The position numbers and the translations under genes are program-made. A DNA stretch of 64,000 bases from Niastella yeongjuensis (GTDB taxonomy: Bacteria > Bacteroidota > Bacteroidia > Chitinophagales > Chitinophagaceae), in the NCBI RefSeq assembly GCF_900110245.1, contig NZ_FOCZ01000005.1, positions 310,001-374,000 on the forward strand, given 5' to 3'. The notes under the pieces were generated by a model, which was given only the letters and a program-made list of their open reading frames with translations, was not told where the DNA came from and did not search any database. Position 1 is the first letter of the stretch. Each line of letters starts with the position of its first letter. Positions 15,965 through 24,492 of this stretch are shown here, one piece after another.

Positions 15965-16627
15965 ATGCAAACAGAATTGCTAACTTCATCTATCTCCATT
16001 TCCCGGCGATTCAATAATTATTCCAATACCCGGCCCGTGCCTGCAGATGAACCACTCCTTTTGCAAAGAACGGCCGATGGCGACCGGGAAGCTTTTTCAA
16101 AACTCTACAGCCATTATGTTCCTTTACTGTATAAGCTCTTGTATCCACTCACCAATGAGAACCGGCAGGATACCGATGAGATCATCCAGGATATCTTTCT
16201 GCAGATCTGGGAAAAAAGAGAGGTGTTGATTGCCATTCAATCCTTTCAGGCCTATGTATTCAGAATGGGCCGCAATATGCTGGTGAGCAGGCACCGGCGG
16301 GAAAAAGTAAAACAGCGTTACATCAGGGAAATAGAGTACCGGCAGCAGGATCAATCCGTGCAACCACTCGACCATGATATTTTGCGGATTGAATACAGAA
16401 CGATGGTAATGGAAGCCATCAACTGTTTACCTCCCCGGCAAAAAGAAGTATTCAACCTTCGAACTTCCGCCGATCTTTCCTTGAAGGAAATAGCCTGCCT
16501 GTTAAAGATCAGTTTACCCGCCGTAAAGAAAAACCTGTATACGGCCATTCGCAGCATCAGGAAGCACCTGCACGAACAGGGGGGCTGGCTGCTCGCCTTT
16601 ATCTGTTGCCTGATAAAAATTTTATAG
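15965..16627 (+). CDS. ECF RNA polymerase sigma factor (Bacteroidota FecI-like)
   Basis: A 220-residue ECF sigma factor. Sigma region 2 spans about 30-100 (DREAFSKLYSHYVPLLYKLL, then DEIIQDIFLQIWEKRE), and region 4 about 130-200 (LPPRQKEVFNLR and a helix-turn-helix, LSLKEIACLLKISLPAVKKN). The start at ATG 15965 is chosen to avoid overlap; ATG 15935 in the same frame is possible. The C-terminus ends in a hydrophobic stretch, WLLAFICCLIKIL. A FecR anti-sigma gene and a SusC with STN domain follow. In the usual scheme, substrate binding to SusC signals through FecR to release this sigma. Confidence 0.9.
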   Translation: MQTELLTSSISISRRFNNYSNTRPVPADEPLLLQRTADGDREAFSKLYSHYVPLLYKLLYPLTNENRQDTDEIIQDIFLQIWEKREVLIAIQSFQAYVFRMGRNMLVSRHRREKVKQRYIREIEYRQQDQSVQPLDHDILRIEYRTMVMEAINCLPPRQKEVFNLRTSADLSLKEIACLLKISLPAVKKNLYTAIRSIRKHLHEQGGWLLAFICCLIKIL

Positions 16628-16707
16628 AAGAATTTATTTCCATAGGTATACTTTATTACCTCAAAAGCGACAGTTATATAAGCCGCTGCTGTAATATATT
16701 AAATAGT

Positions 16708-17898
16708 ATGTCTAACGAATTTGCTGAAGCCACCTTGTACAAGATTGCTACGGGGAACTATACACCGGAAGAACTGGCCGCGTTCCTGAAAGCATTGGAA
16801 GCCCTGGATGAAGCCGCATATGTACAGGTTTACAATAGATTATATGAGATAGTTGCCCAACAGTCACCTGGGCCTCCCGATGAACGGTTCAAAGCACCGG
16901 TGCTACCCATGCGCACCGGCATCCGATGGACAAAATGGCTGGCCGCAGCAGCAGTGTTGCTGGTTGCCGGCTCCGCGGTTTACTGGTTCACCACCAGGAA
17001 TACATCCATTAAGCCAGTTCCTTTTGTAACGATAAAAACGACACCCCCGATCGATGCTGCTCCTGGTGGTAATCACGCCACCCTCACCTTATCCAATGGC
17101 AGTGTGATCCTACTTGACCAGGCTGCAACCGGTGATCTCGCTCACCAGGGCGGATCAAGGATAGTTAAGTCGAACAATGGTCAACTGGTATATTATCCAG
17201 CCACTACCGGCACTACCGCCATTGAATACAACACGATCTCCACGCCCCGGGCCGGCCAGTACCACATAGTACTTCCCGATGGAACGCATGTATGGTTAAA
17301 CGCAGCCAGCTCACTCCGGTTCCCCACTTCGTTCACAGGCAAAACACGCGAAGTGGAAGTAAGCGGTGAAGGATATTTCGAGGTAGTTAAGAATAAGAAC
17401 ATGCCCTTTAAGGTTATTACTCCCCCCCTTCCGGGGGGGCCGGGGGGGGCCGTGCAGGTGCTGGGAACACACTTTAATATCAATGCTTATGAAGATGAAG
17501 AAGTTGCCAAGGTGACTTTGCTTGAAGGAAGTGTAAAAGTGGGCAGAGGGCAGCAGGCAGCGGGCAGAGAAGGATCAGTAATCCTAAAACCCAACGAACA
17601 GGCCACCGTAACCCAGCCATCCCTAACAACCCAATCCATCCCGGTTCAGACAGTGGACGTTCAAAAAGCCATCGCCTGGAAAGACGGTTTTTTCGAATTC
17701 AACAACCTACCACTGCCAGCTATTATGCGACAGATAAGCCGGTGGTACGATGTAGATGTGGGTATGGAAGCCAGCTATCCCGACAAACGCTTTGGCGGCC
17801 GGATCAGCCGGAAGCTAAACCTGGCCAGTATCATCAGTATGCTTGAAACCTATGGCGTTCATTTTAAAATGGAAAACAAAAAATTGATTGTTATATGA
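16708..17898 (+). CDS. FecR family anti-sigma factor with two repeat-derived insertions
   Basis: A 396-residue membrane-spanning anti-sigma regulator. It has a cytoplasmic N-terminal helical part (about 1-70), a transmembrane helix (about 73-93, WLAAAAVLLVAGSAVYWF), the periplasmic FecR domain (about 145-300) and the C-terminal DUF4974 domain (about 320-395). The start at 16708 is preferred because upstream in-frame residues look non-coding. Two in-frame insertions stand out. Residues 239-247 (PPLPGGPGG) come from a GC-rich dispersed element, and residues 279-289 (GRGQQAAGREG) from a GGCAGA 7-bp array. The sigma gene precedes it; the SusC start overlaps its stop by 4 bp. Confidence 0.9.
   Translation: MSNEFAEATLYKIATGNYTPEELAAFLKALEALDEAAYVQVYNRLYEIVAQQSPGPPDERFKAPVLPMRTGIRWTKWLAAAAVLLVAGSAVYWFTTRNTSIKPVPFVTIKTTPPIDAAPGGNHATLTLSNGSVILLDQAATGDLAHQGGSRIVKSNNGQLVYYPATTGTTAIEYNTISTPRAGQYHIVLPDGTHVWLNAASSLRFPTSFTGKTREVEVSGEGYFEVVKNKNMPFKVITPPLPGGPGGAVQVLGTHFNINAYEDEEVAKVTLLEGSVKVGRGQQAAGREGSVILKPNEQATVTQPSLTTQSIPVQTVDVQKAIAWKDGFFEFNNLPLPAIMRQISRWYDVDVGMEASYPDKRFGGRISRKLNLASIISMLETYGVHFKMENKKLIVI
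17421..17454 (+). repeat. GC-rich dispersed element inside FecR
   Basis: A run of C then G blocks resembles the GC-rich ends of the elements at 11065-11100 and 31236-31270. It is read in frame as proline and glycine codons. The FecR at 60845 lacks it at the corresponding position. Confidence 0.6.
17541..17571 (+). repeat. GGCAGA 7-bp array inside FecR (locus 1)
   Basis: About four units (GGCAGAG, GGCAGCA, GGCAGCG, GGCAGAG) are read in frame between the conserved FecR segments GSVKV and VILKPNEQ. The other FecR (61543-61575) carries an array at the same point. Confidence 0.75.
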
Positions 17899-20800
17899 AA
17901 ATAGTAAACCAACCGCTGTTAGTAATGAAGATTACAGCAATTTTATTATTGGCCACCTGTCTGCAGGTAAGTGCGCACGGTTATTCACAAACCGTTACAC
18001 TTTCCCTGAAGAACGCCACCATGCAAAAGGTCTTTGCCGAGATCTCGCGCCAAACGGAGGTGTCAATAATTTATGATGAAAAACTGTTCGAGCACTTTTT
18101 ACCGGTTAGTATCAGTGTAAAGAAGGTTCCTATTCAGGAAGTACTGGACGCCTGTTTGAAAAACCAGCCTTATGCATACCGCGTAAAAAACACCATCATA
18201 ACCATCCGCGACACTACTGCCTTTGCCAAAGCGGATGACAAACCCCGCGTCGTTGTCAGCGGAAAAGTAACTGGTGATAGTGGAGAGCCATTAGCCGGCG
18301 CTACGGTAGCCTTGAAAGGCAGTGGTACCAACACCACTACTGATTCGGCGGGTAATTTCGAACTACAGGTGGCAGATCCTGCACATGCCGTGCTCGTGAT
18401 CAGTTTTGTAAGTTATGCCACGCGTGAAATACCCCTTGCCGGAAAAACAGTAATAAACATTACGCTTACGCTCGATGTAAAAGCCCTTACCGATGTGGTG
18501 ATGGTGGGTTATGGCAGCCAGCGCAAAAGAGATATTACCGGCTCCACTGCAACCGTAAAAGCAGAAGAGATCGCCAAACGGCCACTGGTTCGGGTTGAAC
18601 AGGCCCTCCAGGGTACCGTGGCTGGTGTTAACGTGCAAAGCAACAGCGGCCAGCCCGGTAATAGCCTTACGGTAAGGATCAGGGGCGCCAACTCTATCAC
18701 CGGCAGCAATGAACCGTTGTATGTGATAGATGGTTTCATCGGCGGCAATATTGAAAGCATTTCCCTCACCGATATAGAATCCATTGAAATCTTAAAAGAT
18801 GCTTCTTCTACTGCCATCTATGGTTCCCGGGGTTCCAATGGCGTTGTTCTGGTTACTACAAAAATGGGTAAGGAAGGCAAACCGCGTGTTGATTTCAACC
18901 CCTGGTTCAGCAAGGCAGAGATCCCGGGAAAACTCAAACTCATGAATGCCTATGAGTTTGCCAGCATGGTGAATGCCCGTGATGCCGACCTTGGTAATGG
19001 ACTTAGTTTTTCACAAACCCAGCTCGATGGTTTTAAAAACAATCCGGGTACCGACTGGCAAAATGAGATCAGGACCAAACCCTGGATCAAGAGTTATCAA
19101 CTCAGTGTTTCGGGCGGTTCTCCCGGCGTAAAATATCTATTCTCCTTTAACCTGCTCGACCAGCCCGGCCTGATCCTGAACCAGTATTATAAAAGGGCCA
19201 CATTCCGGTCGAACGTAGAAGCAAAGATCAGCGACCGCATCAGCCTGAAGGTATACCTGAATGCAGTAATGCCAAAGAACCGCAACACCAATTATGCCGG
19301 TGATATCGTTGATCCGTTTGCGCAGGCGTATGAATGGGACCCTACTACCCCGGTACGCGATTCAGCAGGTAATTTTATTCTGCAATCATCACATGCGTCT
19401 TTGGGTATTAACCCGGTTGCACAGGCCACGAATCAGTTGGAAGATGGCAGCAGTACCTATCTCGCCGGGACCGGGGTACTAACCTGGAAGATCCTCGACG
19501 GGCTCACCTTTACCAGCAATACTACTTATGACCGCAATTCGTATTACAATCAATCATTGCGTGGCCCGGGCACCTCTAATTATCTGAATGGTTCCGATTA
19601 CGCCCAAACCATTGCAGGCCGGACCTGGAGCTGGCAAAGCAGTAATTTCCTTACGTACAACAAGCGCATTGCTGATCACAACATCACACTTACCGCCCTG
19701 TACGAAAGAAAACAATATGAAGGCATGAGCTCAACGGCAAGGGCAACTAACCTTTCCAGTTATGCCAATGGCTATTACAACCTGGGACTGGGCGCCAGCC
19801 AGCAAACCAGCAGCAACTACGGCGCCGATGCGCTGCAATCGTATATGGGCAGGGTGAACTATTCCTACAAAGACAAATACCTGCTTACTGCCAGTATCCG
19901 TTCTGATGGTTCTTCGCACCTGATAGAAAAATACAGCACCTTTCCATCAGTGGCGTTGGGCTGGGTGGTAAGCAAGGAAGATTTCATGGCCTCTTCCAAA
20001 ATATTCTCCGATCTGAAAGTGCGTGCCAGTTATGGCGTTACCGGCAACCAGGCGGTACCACCTTATGCCACCATCAACCAGGTACTTACCGGGCCACAGG
20101 GTCCCTGGGGCGGTACACCCGGTTATTATTTTGATGGCAGTGCACTCACCATCGCTACCATCCTTGGCGCACCGGTATCGAAGTCATTGAAGTGGGAGAA
20201 GAACACGGCTTATGATGCGGGTATCGATGCCGCTTTCCTGCACGGCCGGTTATTATTTACAGTAGATGCTTATTACAAAAAGATCACTGATCTGCTGTAC
20301 AATTACCAGGCGCCTTTTTACAGTGGCGGCGGTTCTTACATCCGCAATATGGGTAGTCTGGAAAACAGAGGTGTCGAATTTGCCCTGGGCGGTACACCCG
20401 TAAACACACACAAACTACGCTGGAATACCAATTTAACGCTTTCGTTCAATCGAAATAAAGTGGTGAATCTTGGCGGGCTCGACAGCGTAGTGCTGGGAAA
20501 TATCGGCTCGGCCCAAACCAACCACTCCATTCTCATCGTAGGCCAGCCGCTGGGCAGCTTTTATGGCTACCAGTACCTGGGCACCTGGAAAAGCAAAGAC
20601 GCCAGCGCTGCGGCTGCTTTCGGCAACAAACCCGGCGATGCCCGGTATACCGATGTAGATGGTGATAACAAATATACTTCCGCCGACATGATGCTGATCG
20701 GTAACGGGAACCCCCGGTATTCGTTTGGATTCATCAACGATGTCAGTTACGGCCATTTCACCCTGAGTGTAATGATCCAGGGTACGCATGGCAACAAGAT

Positions 20801-21218
20801 CTATTCAGGTACTTTCCCTTATACGTTTGGTGAACAGGGCGATGCCCGGCATGCCACCAACCGCGATGTACTGAACAGATGGACGCCGGGTAATGAGACC
20901 GATATTCCAGCCTTCAGCAAAACCGGACAAAACTTCGTAAACAGCAGCAGATGGGTATACGATGGCAGTTATATCAAACTCAAGAACCTTTCCATCAGTT
21001 ACCAGGTTCCGCAACAACTGTTGAAAAACATAAAAATGCGCAGCCTGGAATTATATGTGAGCGGACAAAACCTGTTTATGATCACCGATTATCCGGGCTA
21101 TGATCCTGAAGTATCCAATGCCAACTATGGCATCTATCCTTCTATTGCCCAGGGTTTGGAAACAGGCGTGATCCCCAATCCAAGAACATACACCTTTGGT
21201 TTACGGGCAGGTTTTTGA
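17895..21218 (+). CDS. SusC/RagA TonB-linked outer membrane receptor with STN domain (locus 1)
   Basis: A 1107-residue outer-membrane importer for oligosaccharides. After a signal peptide (about 1-32) come the STN secretin/TonB short domain (about 33-105), which contacts FecR, a CarboxypepD_reg-like domain (about 118-205), the plug (about 210-330, opening DVVMVGYGSQRKRDITGS) and a 22-strand beta barrel ending with aromatic residues (TFGLRAGF). The start overlaps the FecR stop by 4 bp. The matching SusD follows after 62 bp, a gap containing a GC-rich inverted repeat. The STN domain plus the sigma/FecR pair indicates control by transmembrane signalling. The glycan is unknown. Confidence 0.93.
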   Translation: MKIVNQPLLVMKITAILLLATCLQVSAHGYSQTVTLSLKNATMQKVFAEISRQTEVSIIYDEKLFEHFLPVSISVKKVPIQEVLDACLKNQPYAYRVKNTIITIRDTTAFAKADDKPRVVVSGKVTGDSGEPLAGATVALKGSGTNTTTDSAGNFELQVADPAHAVLVISFVSYATREIPLAGKTVINITLTLDVKALTDVVMVGYGSQRKRDITGSTATVKAEEIAKRPLVRVEQALQGTVAGVNVQSNSGQPGNSLTVRIRGANSITGSNEPLYVIDGFIGGNIESISLTDIESIEILKDASSTAIYGSRGSNGVVLVTTKMGKEGKPRVDFNPWFSKAEIPGKLKLMNAYEFASMVNARDADLGNGLSFSQTQLDGFKNNPGTDWQNEIRTKPWIKSYQLSVSGGSPGVKYLFSFNLLDQPGLILNQYYKRATFRSNVEAKISDRISLKVYLNAVMPKNRNTNYAGDIVDPFAQAYEWDPTTPVRDSAGNFILQSSHASLGINPVAQATNQLEDGSSTYLAGTGVLTWKILDGLTFTSNTTYDRNSYYNQSLRGPGTSNYLNGSDYAQTIAGRTWSWQSSNFLTYNKRIADHNITLTALYERKQYEGMSSTARATNLSSYANGYYNLGLGASQQTSSNYGADALQSYMGRVNYSYKDKYLLTASIRSDGSSHLIEKYSTFPSVALGWVVSKEDFMASSKIFSDLKVRASYGVTGNQAVPPYATINQVLTGPQGPWGGTPGYYFDGSALTIATILGAPVSKSLKWEKNTAYDAGIDAAFLHGRLLFTVDAYYKKITDLLYNYQAPFYSGGGSYIRNMGSLENRGVEFALGGTPVNTHKLRWNTNLTLSFNRNKVVNLGGLDSVVLGNIGSAQTNHSILIVGQPLGSFYGYQYLGTWKSKDASAAAAFGNKPGDARYTDVDGDNKYTSADMMLIGNGNPRYSFGFINDVSYGHFTLSVMIQGTHGNKIYSGTFPYTFGEQGDARHATNRDVLNRWTPGNETDIPAFSKTGQNFVNSSRWVYDGSYIKLKNLSISYQVPQQLLKNIKMRSLELYVSGQNLFMITDYPGYDPEVSNANYGIYPSIAQGLETGVIPNPRTYTFGLRAGF

Positions 21219-21220
21219 TA

Positions 21221-21253
21221 GAATCCCCTCCTGGGAGGGGTAGGGGTGGGTTT
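21221..21253 (+). repeat. GC-rich dispersed inverted repeat between susC and susD
   Basis: A palindromic CCCCTCCTGGGAGGGG core followed by TAGGGGTGGG. It matches the reverse complement of 34807-34838 with about one difference. It lies in the short gap between the two genes and could affect relative expression. Confidence 0.7.
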
Positions 21254-21280
21254 CTTCTTTAAATTCAAAATAATCATACA

Positions 21281-22816
21281 ATGAAAATATATCCATTCAT
21301 ATTATTTGCTCTTGTGGTAATCACCGGCTGTCAAAAGCTCGATGAAGATCCGAAAGGCAATCTTACTCCGGAAAGCTTTACCAGTCAGAAAGACCTGGAT
21401 GCAGCTGTGGCTGGTATTTATGAAGTATATGCCTGGGATGGCGCTTATGGTTTCACCAGCCGCATGTGTTCTTATTTTGGGTCAGATGATCTGACTACCG
21501 ACCCGGGTCTTAATAAACAGGACCAGCGCGATTTTGACCGATTGAACGGAAGCAGTACCAATGGCAGTTTGAATGCACAATGGGAAGGCCCCTGGCGTGC
21601 CATTTACAACGCCAATAACGTCATCGCCAATTATCAACGCATCAAAGGCGATGAAAACCTGAAAGCACGCGCGGCAGGCCAGGCTTATTTTTTAAGGGCC
21701 TGGGGATATTACATGCTGGTGCGCACCTTTGGACAGTTGCCGCTGGTACTAACGCCCATCGATGCAGATGCCCGGCCGCCGCGGGAAGAGGTAAGTAAAA
21801 TTTATGAGGCTATTATCAGTGACCTGAAACTGGCCCAAACGATGTTACCGGCCCCTAACGCTTCCAACTATCCGTGGAAATCGGAACCCGGCCGCGCCAA
21901 CCAGTTTGCAGCCACGGCGTTGCTGGCCGATGTATACCTTACTATGACCGGCTGGCCCATCAATCAAACCAGTTATTACGCACTGGCCGCTACAGAAGCA
22001 GAATCGTTGATCAAACAAAACTTTTACGATCTGAATACGCCTTACGACAAGGTTTTCAGCACCAATGGCTCCTCCGAGTCTGTCTTCTCCCTTTATTTTA
22101 AAGTGAGTGGCAACCTGCCCCAGCGCGGTTTCGGGGCCTCCTGTGTACCACTCGATGAATCAGGCATCGATGCGTCTGGCGGTTGGGATGATTATTATCC
22201 CGAGATCAACTTTTACCTTAAAGCCCCAGCCTGCACCCGTACAGATGCTACGTTTTATACCACACTTAAATTGAAGCAGCCCGGTAATGTCTTCAAGCTG
22301 GTTCCCTGGCATTCAACCGAAACCCATGCCGGCCATCCTTATTACAAAAAATTCAGGTCGGGTCTTAATGGCGATGGCGTAAAAGAAACAGACACGTCGA
22401 TCCTGAGCATTCAGGCCAGTACCAACAAAGCACTTGATATTATCCGTTACCCAATGACCCTGCTGGATTATGCAGAAGCATCGGCCATGGCCAACAACGC
22501 CCCTACCGCCGACAGTTATAATGCCATTAACCTGGTGCGAAAAAGGGCGGGGCTTCCCAACCTTACGCCCAATTTATCGGCAACCGCTTTCCGCGATTCA
22601 GTGGTATTTGAACGCGCCTATGAATTTGCCGGTGAGTTTGGTATGCGCTGGTTCGATGTGGTGCGGTTACAATTACTGCCAACAATCAACGGCGATCGGC
22701 ACGCCTCGGAAAATCCGATCGTGCCAACAGCTATCAACAACCGGTACCTGGCGCCCATCCCCTTTAATGAAATGCTCAGAAATCAAGCCGTCTGGAAACA
22801 GAATTCAGGTTATTGA
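21281..22816 (+). CDS. SusD/RagB family glycan-binding lipoprotein (locus 1)
   Basis: A 511-residue surface lipoprotein with lipobox VVITGC (Cys17). It forms the lid of the SusC transporter at 17895. Typical features are the N-terminal DPKGNLTPESF region, TPR helices in about 90-230 (YFLRAWGYYMLVRTFGQLPL), and the C-terminal SusD/RagB part with EASAMANNAPTADSYNAINL, followed by an RAGLPNL-type motif and ERAYEFAGEFGMRWFDVVRL. It follows its SusC and ends before a terminator at 22839-22872. The ligand cannot be predicted from sequence alone. Confidence 0.92.
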   Translation: MKIYPFILFALVVITGCQKLDEDPKGNLTPESFTSQKDLDAAVAGIYEVYAWDGAYGFTSRMCSYFGSDDLTTDPGLNKQDQRDFDRLNGSSTNGSLNAQWEGPWRAIYNANNVIANYQRIKGDENLKARAAGQAYFLRAWGYYMLVRTFGQLPLVLTPIDADARPPREEVSKIYEAIISDLKLAQTMLPAPNASNYPWKSEPGRANQFAATALLADVYLTMTGWPINQTSYYALAATEAESLIKQNFYDLNTPYDKVFSTNGSSESVFSLYFKVSGNLPQRGFGASCVPLDESGIDASGGWDDYYPEINFYLKAPACTRTDATFYTTLKLKQPGNVFKLVPWHSTETHAGHPYYKKFRSGLNGDGVKETDTSILSIQASTNKALDIIRYPMTLLDYAEASAMANNAPTADSYNAINLVRKRAGLPNLTPNLSATAFRDSVVFERAYEFAGEFGMRWFDVVRLQLLPTINGDRHASENPIVPTAINNRYLAPIPFNEMLRNQAVWKQNSGY

Positions 22817-22838
22817 TCTGTTTACGGGCCAGTTATAG

Positions 22839-22872
22839 AAAAGCCGTTCCCGTTAAGTCGGGACGGCTTTTC
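22839..22872 (+). terminator. intrinsic terminator after susD (locus 1)
   Basis: AAAAGCCGT and CCCG pair with CGGGACGGCTTTT (one bulge) and a T run follows, 23 bp after the SusD stop. The TlpA-like gene downstream may therefore have its own promoter or depend on read-through. Confidence 0.8.
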
Positions 22873-22959
22873 TTTTAATATGTTAAATAGCTCCTAATAA
22901 TAACTTTACTGGTATAGCTGCCCGTTGTAAAAAACGTAGCATTGCAAAATTTTTATCTG

Positions 22960-24399
22960 ATGCACCCCAAACGACTGCTTATTCTATTCGCATTTGTTCC
23001 TTTTATTATAAATGCACAACCTTTATACAAGTATGGTTCTTTTGTGATCAAAGGCCAGGTAAAAAATTATAAAGAACCCCTGTTCGACTTTGGTATGACT
23101 ACCTACCTGAATGGCGTCACCAATTCGGTTAAAGTACAGGCAAACGGAAATTTCGAACAGCAATTCCCGATTCAAAACAGACAAAACCTGTATTTATACC
23201 TAAACGATGATGCCCTTAGTTTTACCATCCAGGACAAAGACACGTTAATCCTTTATTGGGACGAAGCCGATTTCAAAAACACCTTCACCGTAAAAGGGAA
23301 TAATGAGACCAGAACAAAGGAACTGACCGGACAACTGGCGATCTGGTATCAATTCCGTACCCCATTCATGAAATTAAATGATACCTTATACCGGAACACC
23401 AACTTAACAACCGATAACAAGTATGCCCTTATAAATGACCTGTTCAACCGGCATGTGAAGGCGGCAATCGATCCAGGTTATTCCAATTCACGTAGTTCAA
23501 CCCTCCTGCTTTTACAATTATATTTCCAATATGCCCATGTGCTGCAGTCACAAGGACTGATACCCAGGTATAACCTGAAATTTATCAAAGACTCCACCCA
23601 TCCTAATGATTATCTGCCGAATTACACCACGCAATATGAAGACTGGTTCTGGAATGTGCCCGAGTACAAAGATTTTATGTTTGATTATCTTCGTTTTACC
23701 AGGCCATTTAACGCCTATGTACCTTACAATAATATTCCGGAAAAACCATTCAACCCTACGCTCGACGAATATCATTTAGCCCTGGCCAATTTAAGCGCCC
23801 CCAACATGAGGGATTGGTTTATTACAAAATCGATCCTGCTTGGTTTCGAACATTACAATTTTACGGATGTAGAAAACGTGTATAAACTAGCCGCCAATAC
23901 GCTTACCTCCCCTTTCCTGAAAGATACGTTACAGCATTTTTATGCCGCCATGAATCGTTTAAAACCAGGCAACCCGGCACCGGGATTTTCTTTAAAGAAT
24001 GACCAGGGGAAGCTGGTCTCTTTAAGCGATTTCAAAGGGAAAGTTGTTTATATCGATTTCTGGGGTGTTGGCTGCGGGCCCTGTATCTATGATATAAAAA
24101 ATACGGTACCTCAATTGCATGAACACTATAAAAACAAGGATGTGGTATTCATCAGTATCTGTGTTGATGCAACAGAAAGTGAATGGAAAGAAGCACTGAA
24201 ACAATATAAATTAGATGGCGTTAACCTGATCGCAGAAGACTGGATAAAAAATCCGGTGTGCAAAACCTATAATATTAACGCAATACCTCATTACTTACTT
24301 ATTGATAAAAGCGGAAAGATCAGTGACAACAATGGGCCAGGTGTCAACCGCCTCGATCTGGGAAGCGGGCAAAACCCCATAGATCTTTTACTGAAATAA
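22960..24399 (+). CDS. TlpA/ResA-like thioredoxin domain protein
   Basis: A 479-residue periplasmic protein. The start at ATG 22960 gives a clean signal peptide (about 1-20, FIINAQ). The N-terminal region (about 25-115) is beta-rich, like the DUF4369-type domains often joined to thioredoxins in this phylum, and a helical linker follows. The C-terminal thioredoxin fold (about 335-479) has the redox motif Cys372-Gly-Pro-Cys375 and a cis-Pro loop in INAIPHYLL. Such proteins often follow SusCD pairs in Bacteroidota. They may keep cysteines of exported proteins reduced or assist cytochrome c maturation, but the target is unknown. Confidence 0.85.
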   Translation: MHPKRLLILFAFVPFIINAQPLYKYGSFVIKGQVKNYKEPLFDFGMTTYLNGVTNSVKVQANGNFEQQFPIQNRQNLYLYLNDDALSFTIQDKDTLILYWDEADFKNTFTVKGNNETRTKELTGQLAIWYQFRTPFMKLNDTLYRNTNLTTDNKYALINDLFNRHVKAAIDPGYSNSRSSTLLLLQLYFQYAHVLQSQGLIPRYNLKFIKDSTHPNDYLPNYTTQYEDWFWNVPEYKDFMFDYLRFTRPFNAYVPYNNIPEKPFNPTLDEYHLALANLSAPNMRDWFITKSILLGFEHYNFTDVENVYKLAANTLTSPFLKDTLQHFYAAMNRLKPGNPAPGFSLKNDQGKLVSLSDFKGKVVYIDFWGVGCGPCIYDIKNTVPQLHEHYKNKDVVFISICVDATESEWKEALKQYKLDGVNLIAEDWIKNPVCKTYNINAIPHYLLIDKSGKISDNNGPGVNRLDLGSGQNPIDLLLK

Positions 24400-24418
24400 A
24401 ATTCCCTTCATAAAACAA

Positions 24419-24464
24419 AACCACCCGAAAAGAATTCCAGGTGGTTCACGTGTAGTTGCACGTG
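24419..24464. terminator. hairpins between convergent genes
   Basis: AACCACC (24419-24425) pairs with GGTGGTT (24440-24446). Immediately after lies CACGTG-tagttg-CACGTG (24447-24464). Either may end the TlpA-like gene or the GH2 gene arriving from the other side. Confidence 0.5.
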
Positions 24465-24492
24465 CTGACAAAACTGATTGCTGTTGTCTATA

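Noticed and set aside
24447-24464. CACGTG pair as a regulator site
   Set aside because: It lies between convergent gene ends, where a terminator or chance palindrome is more likely.
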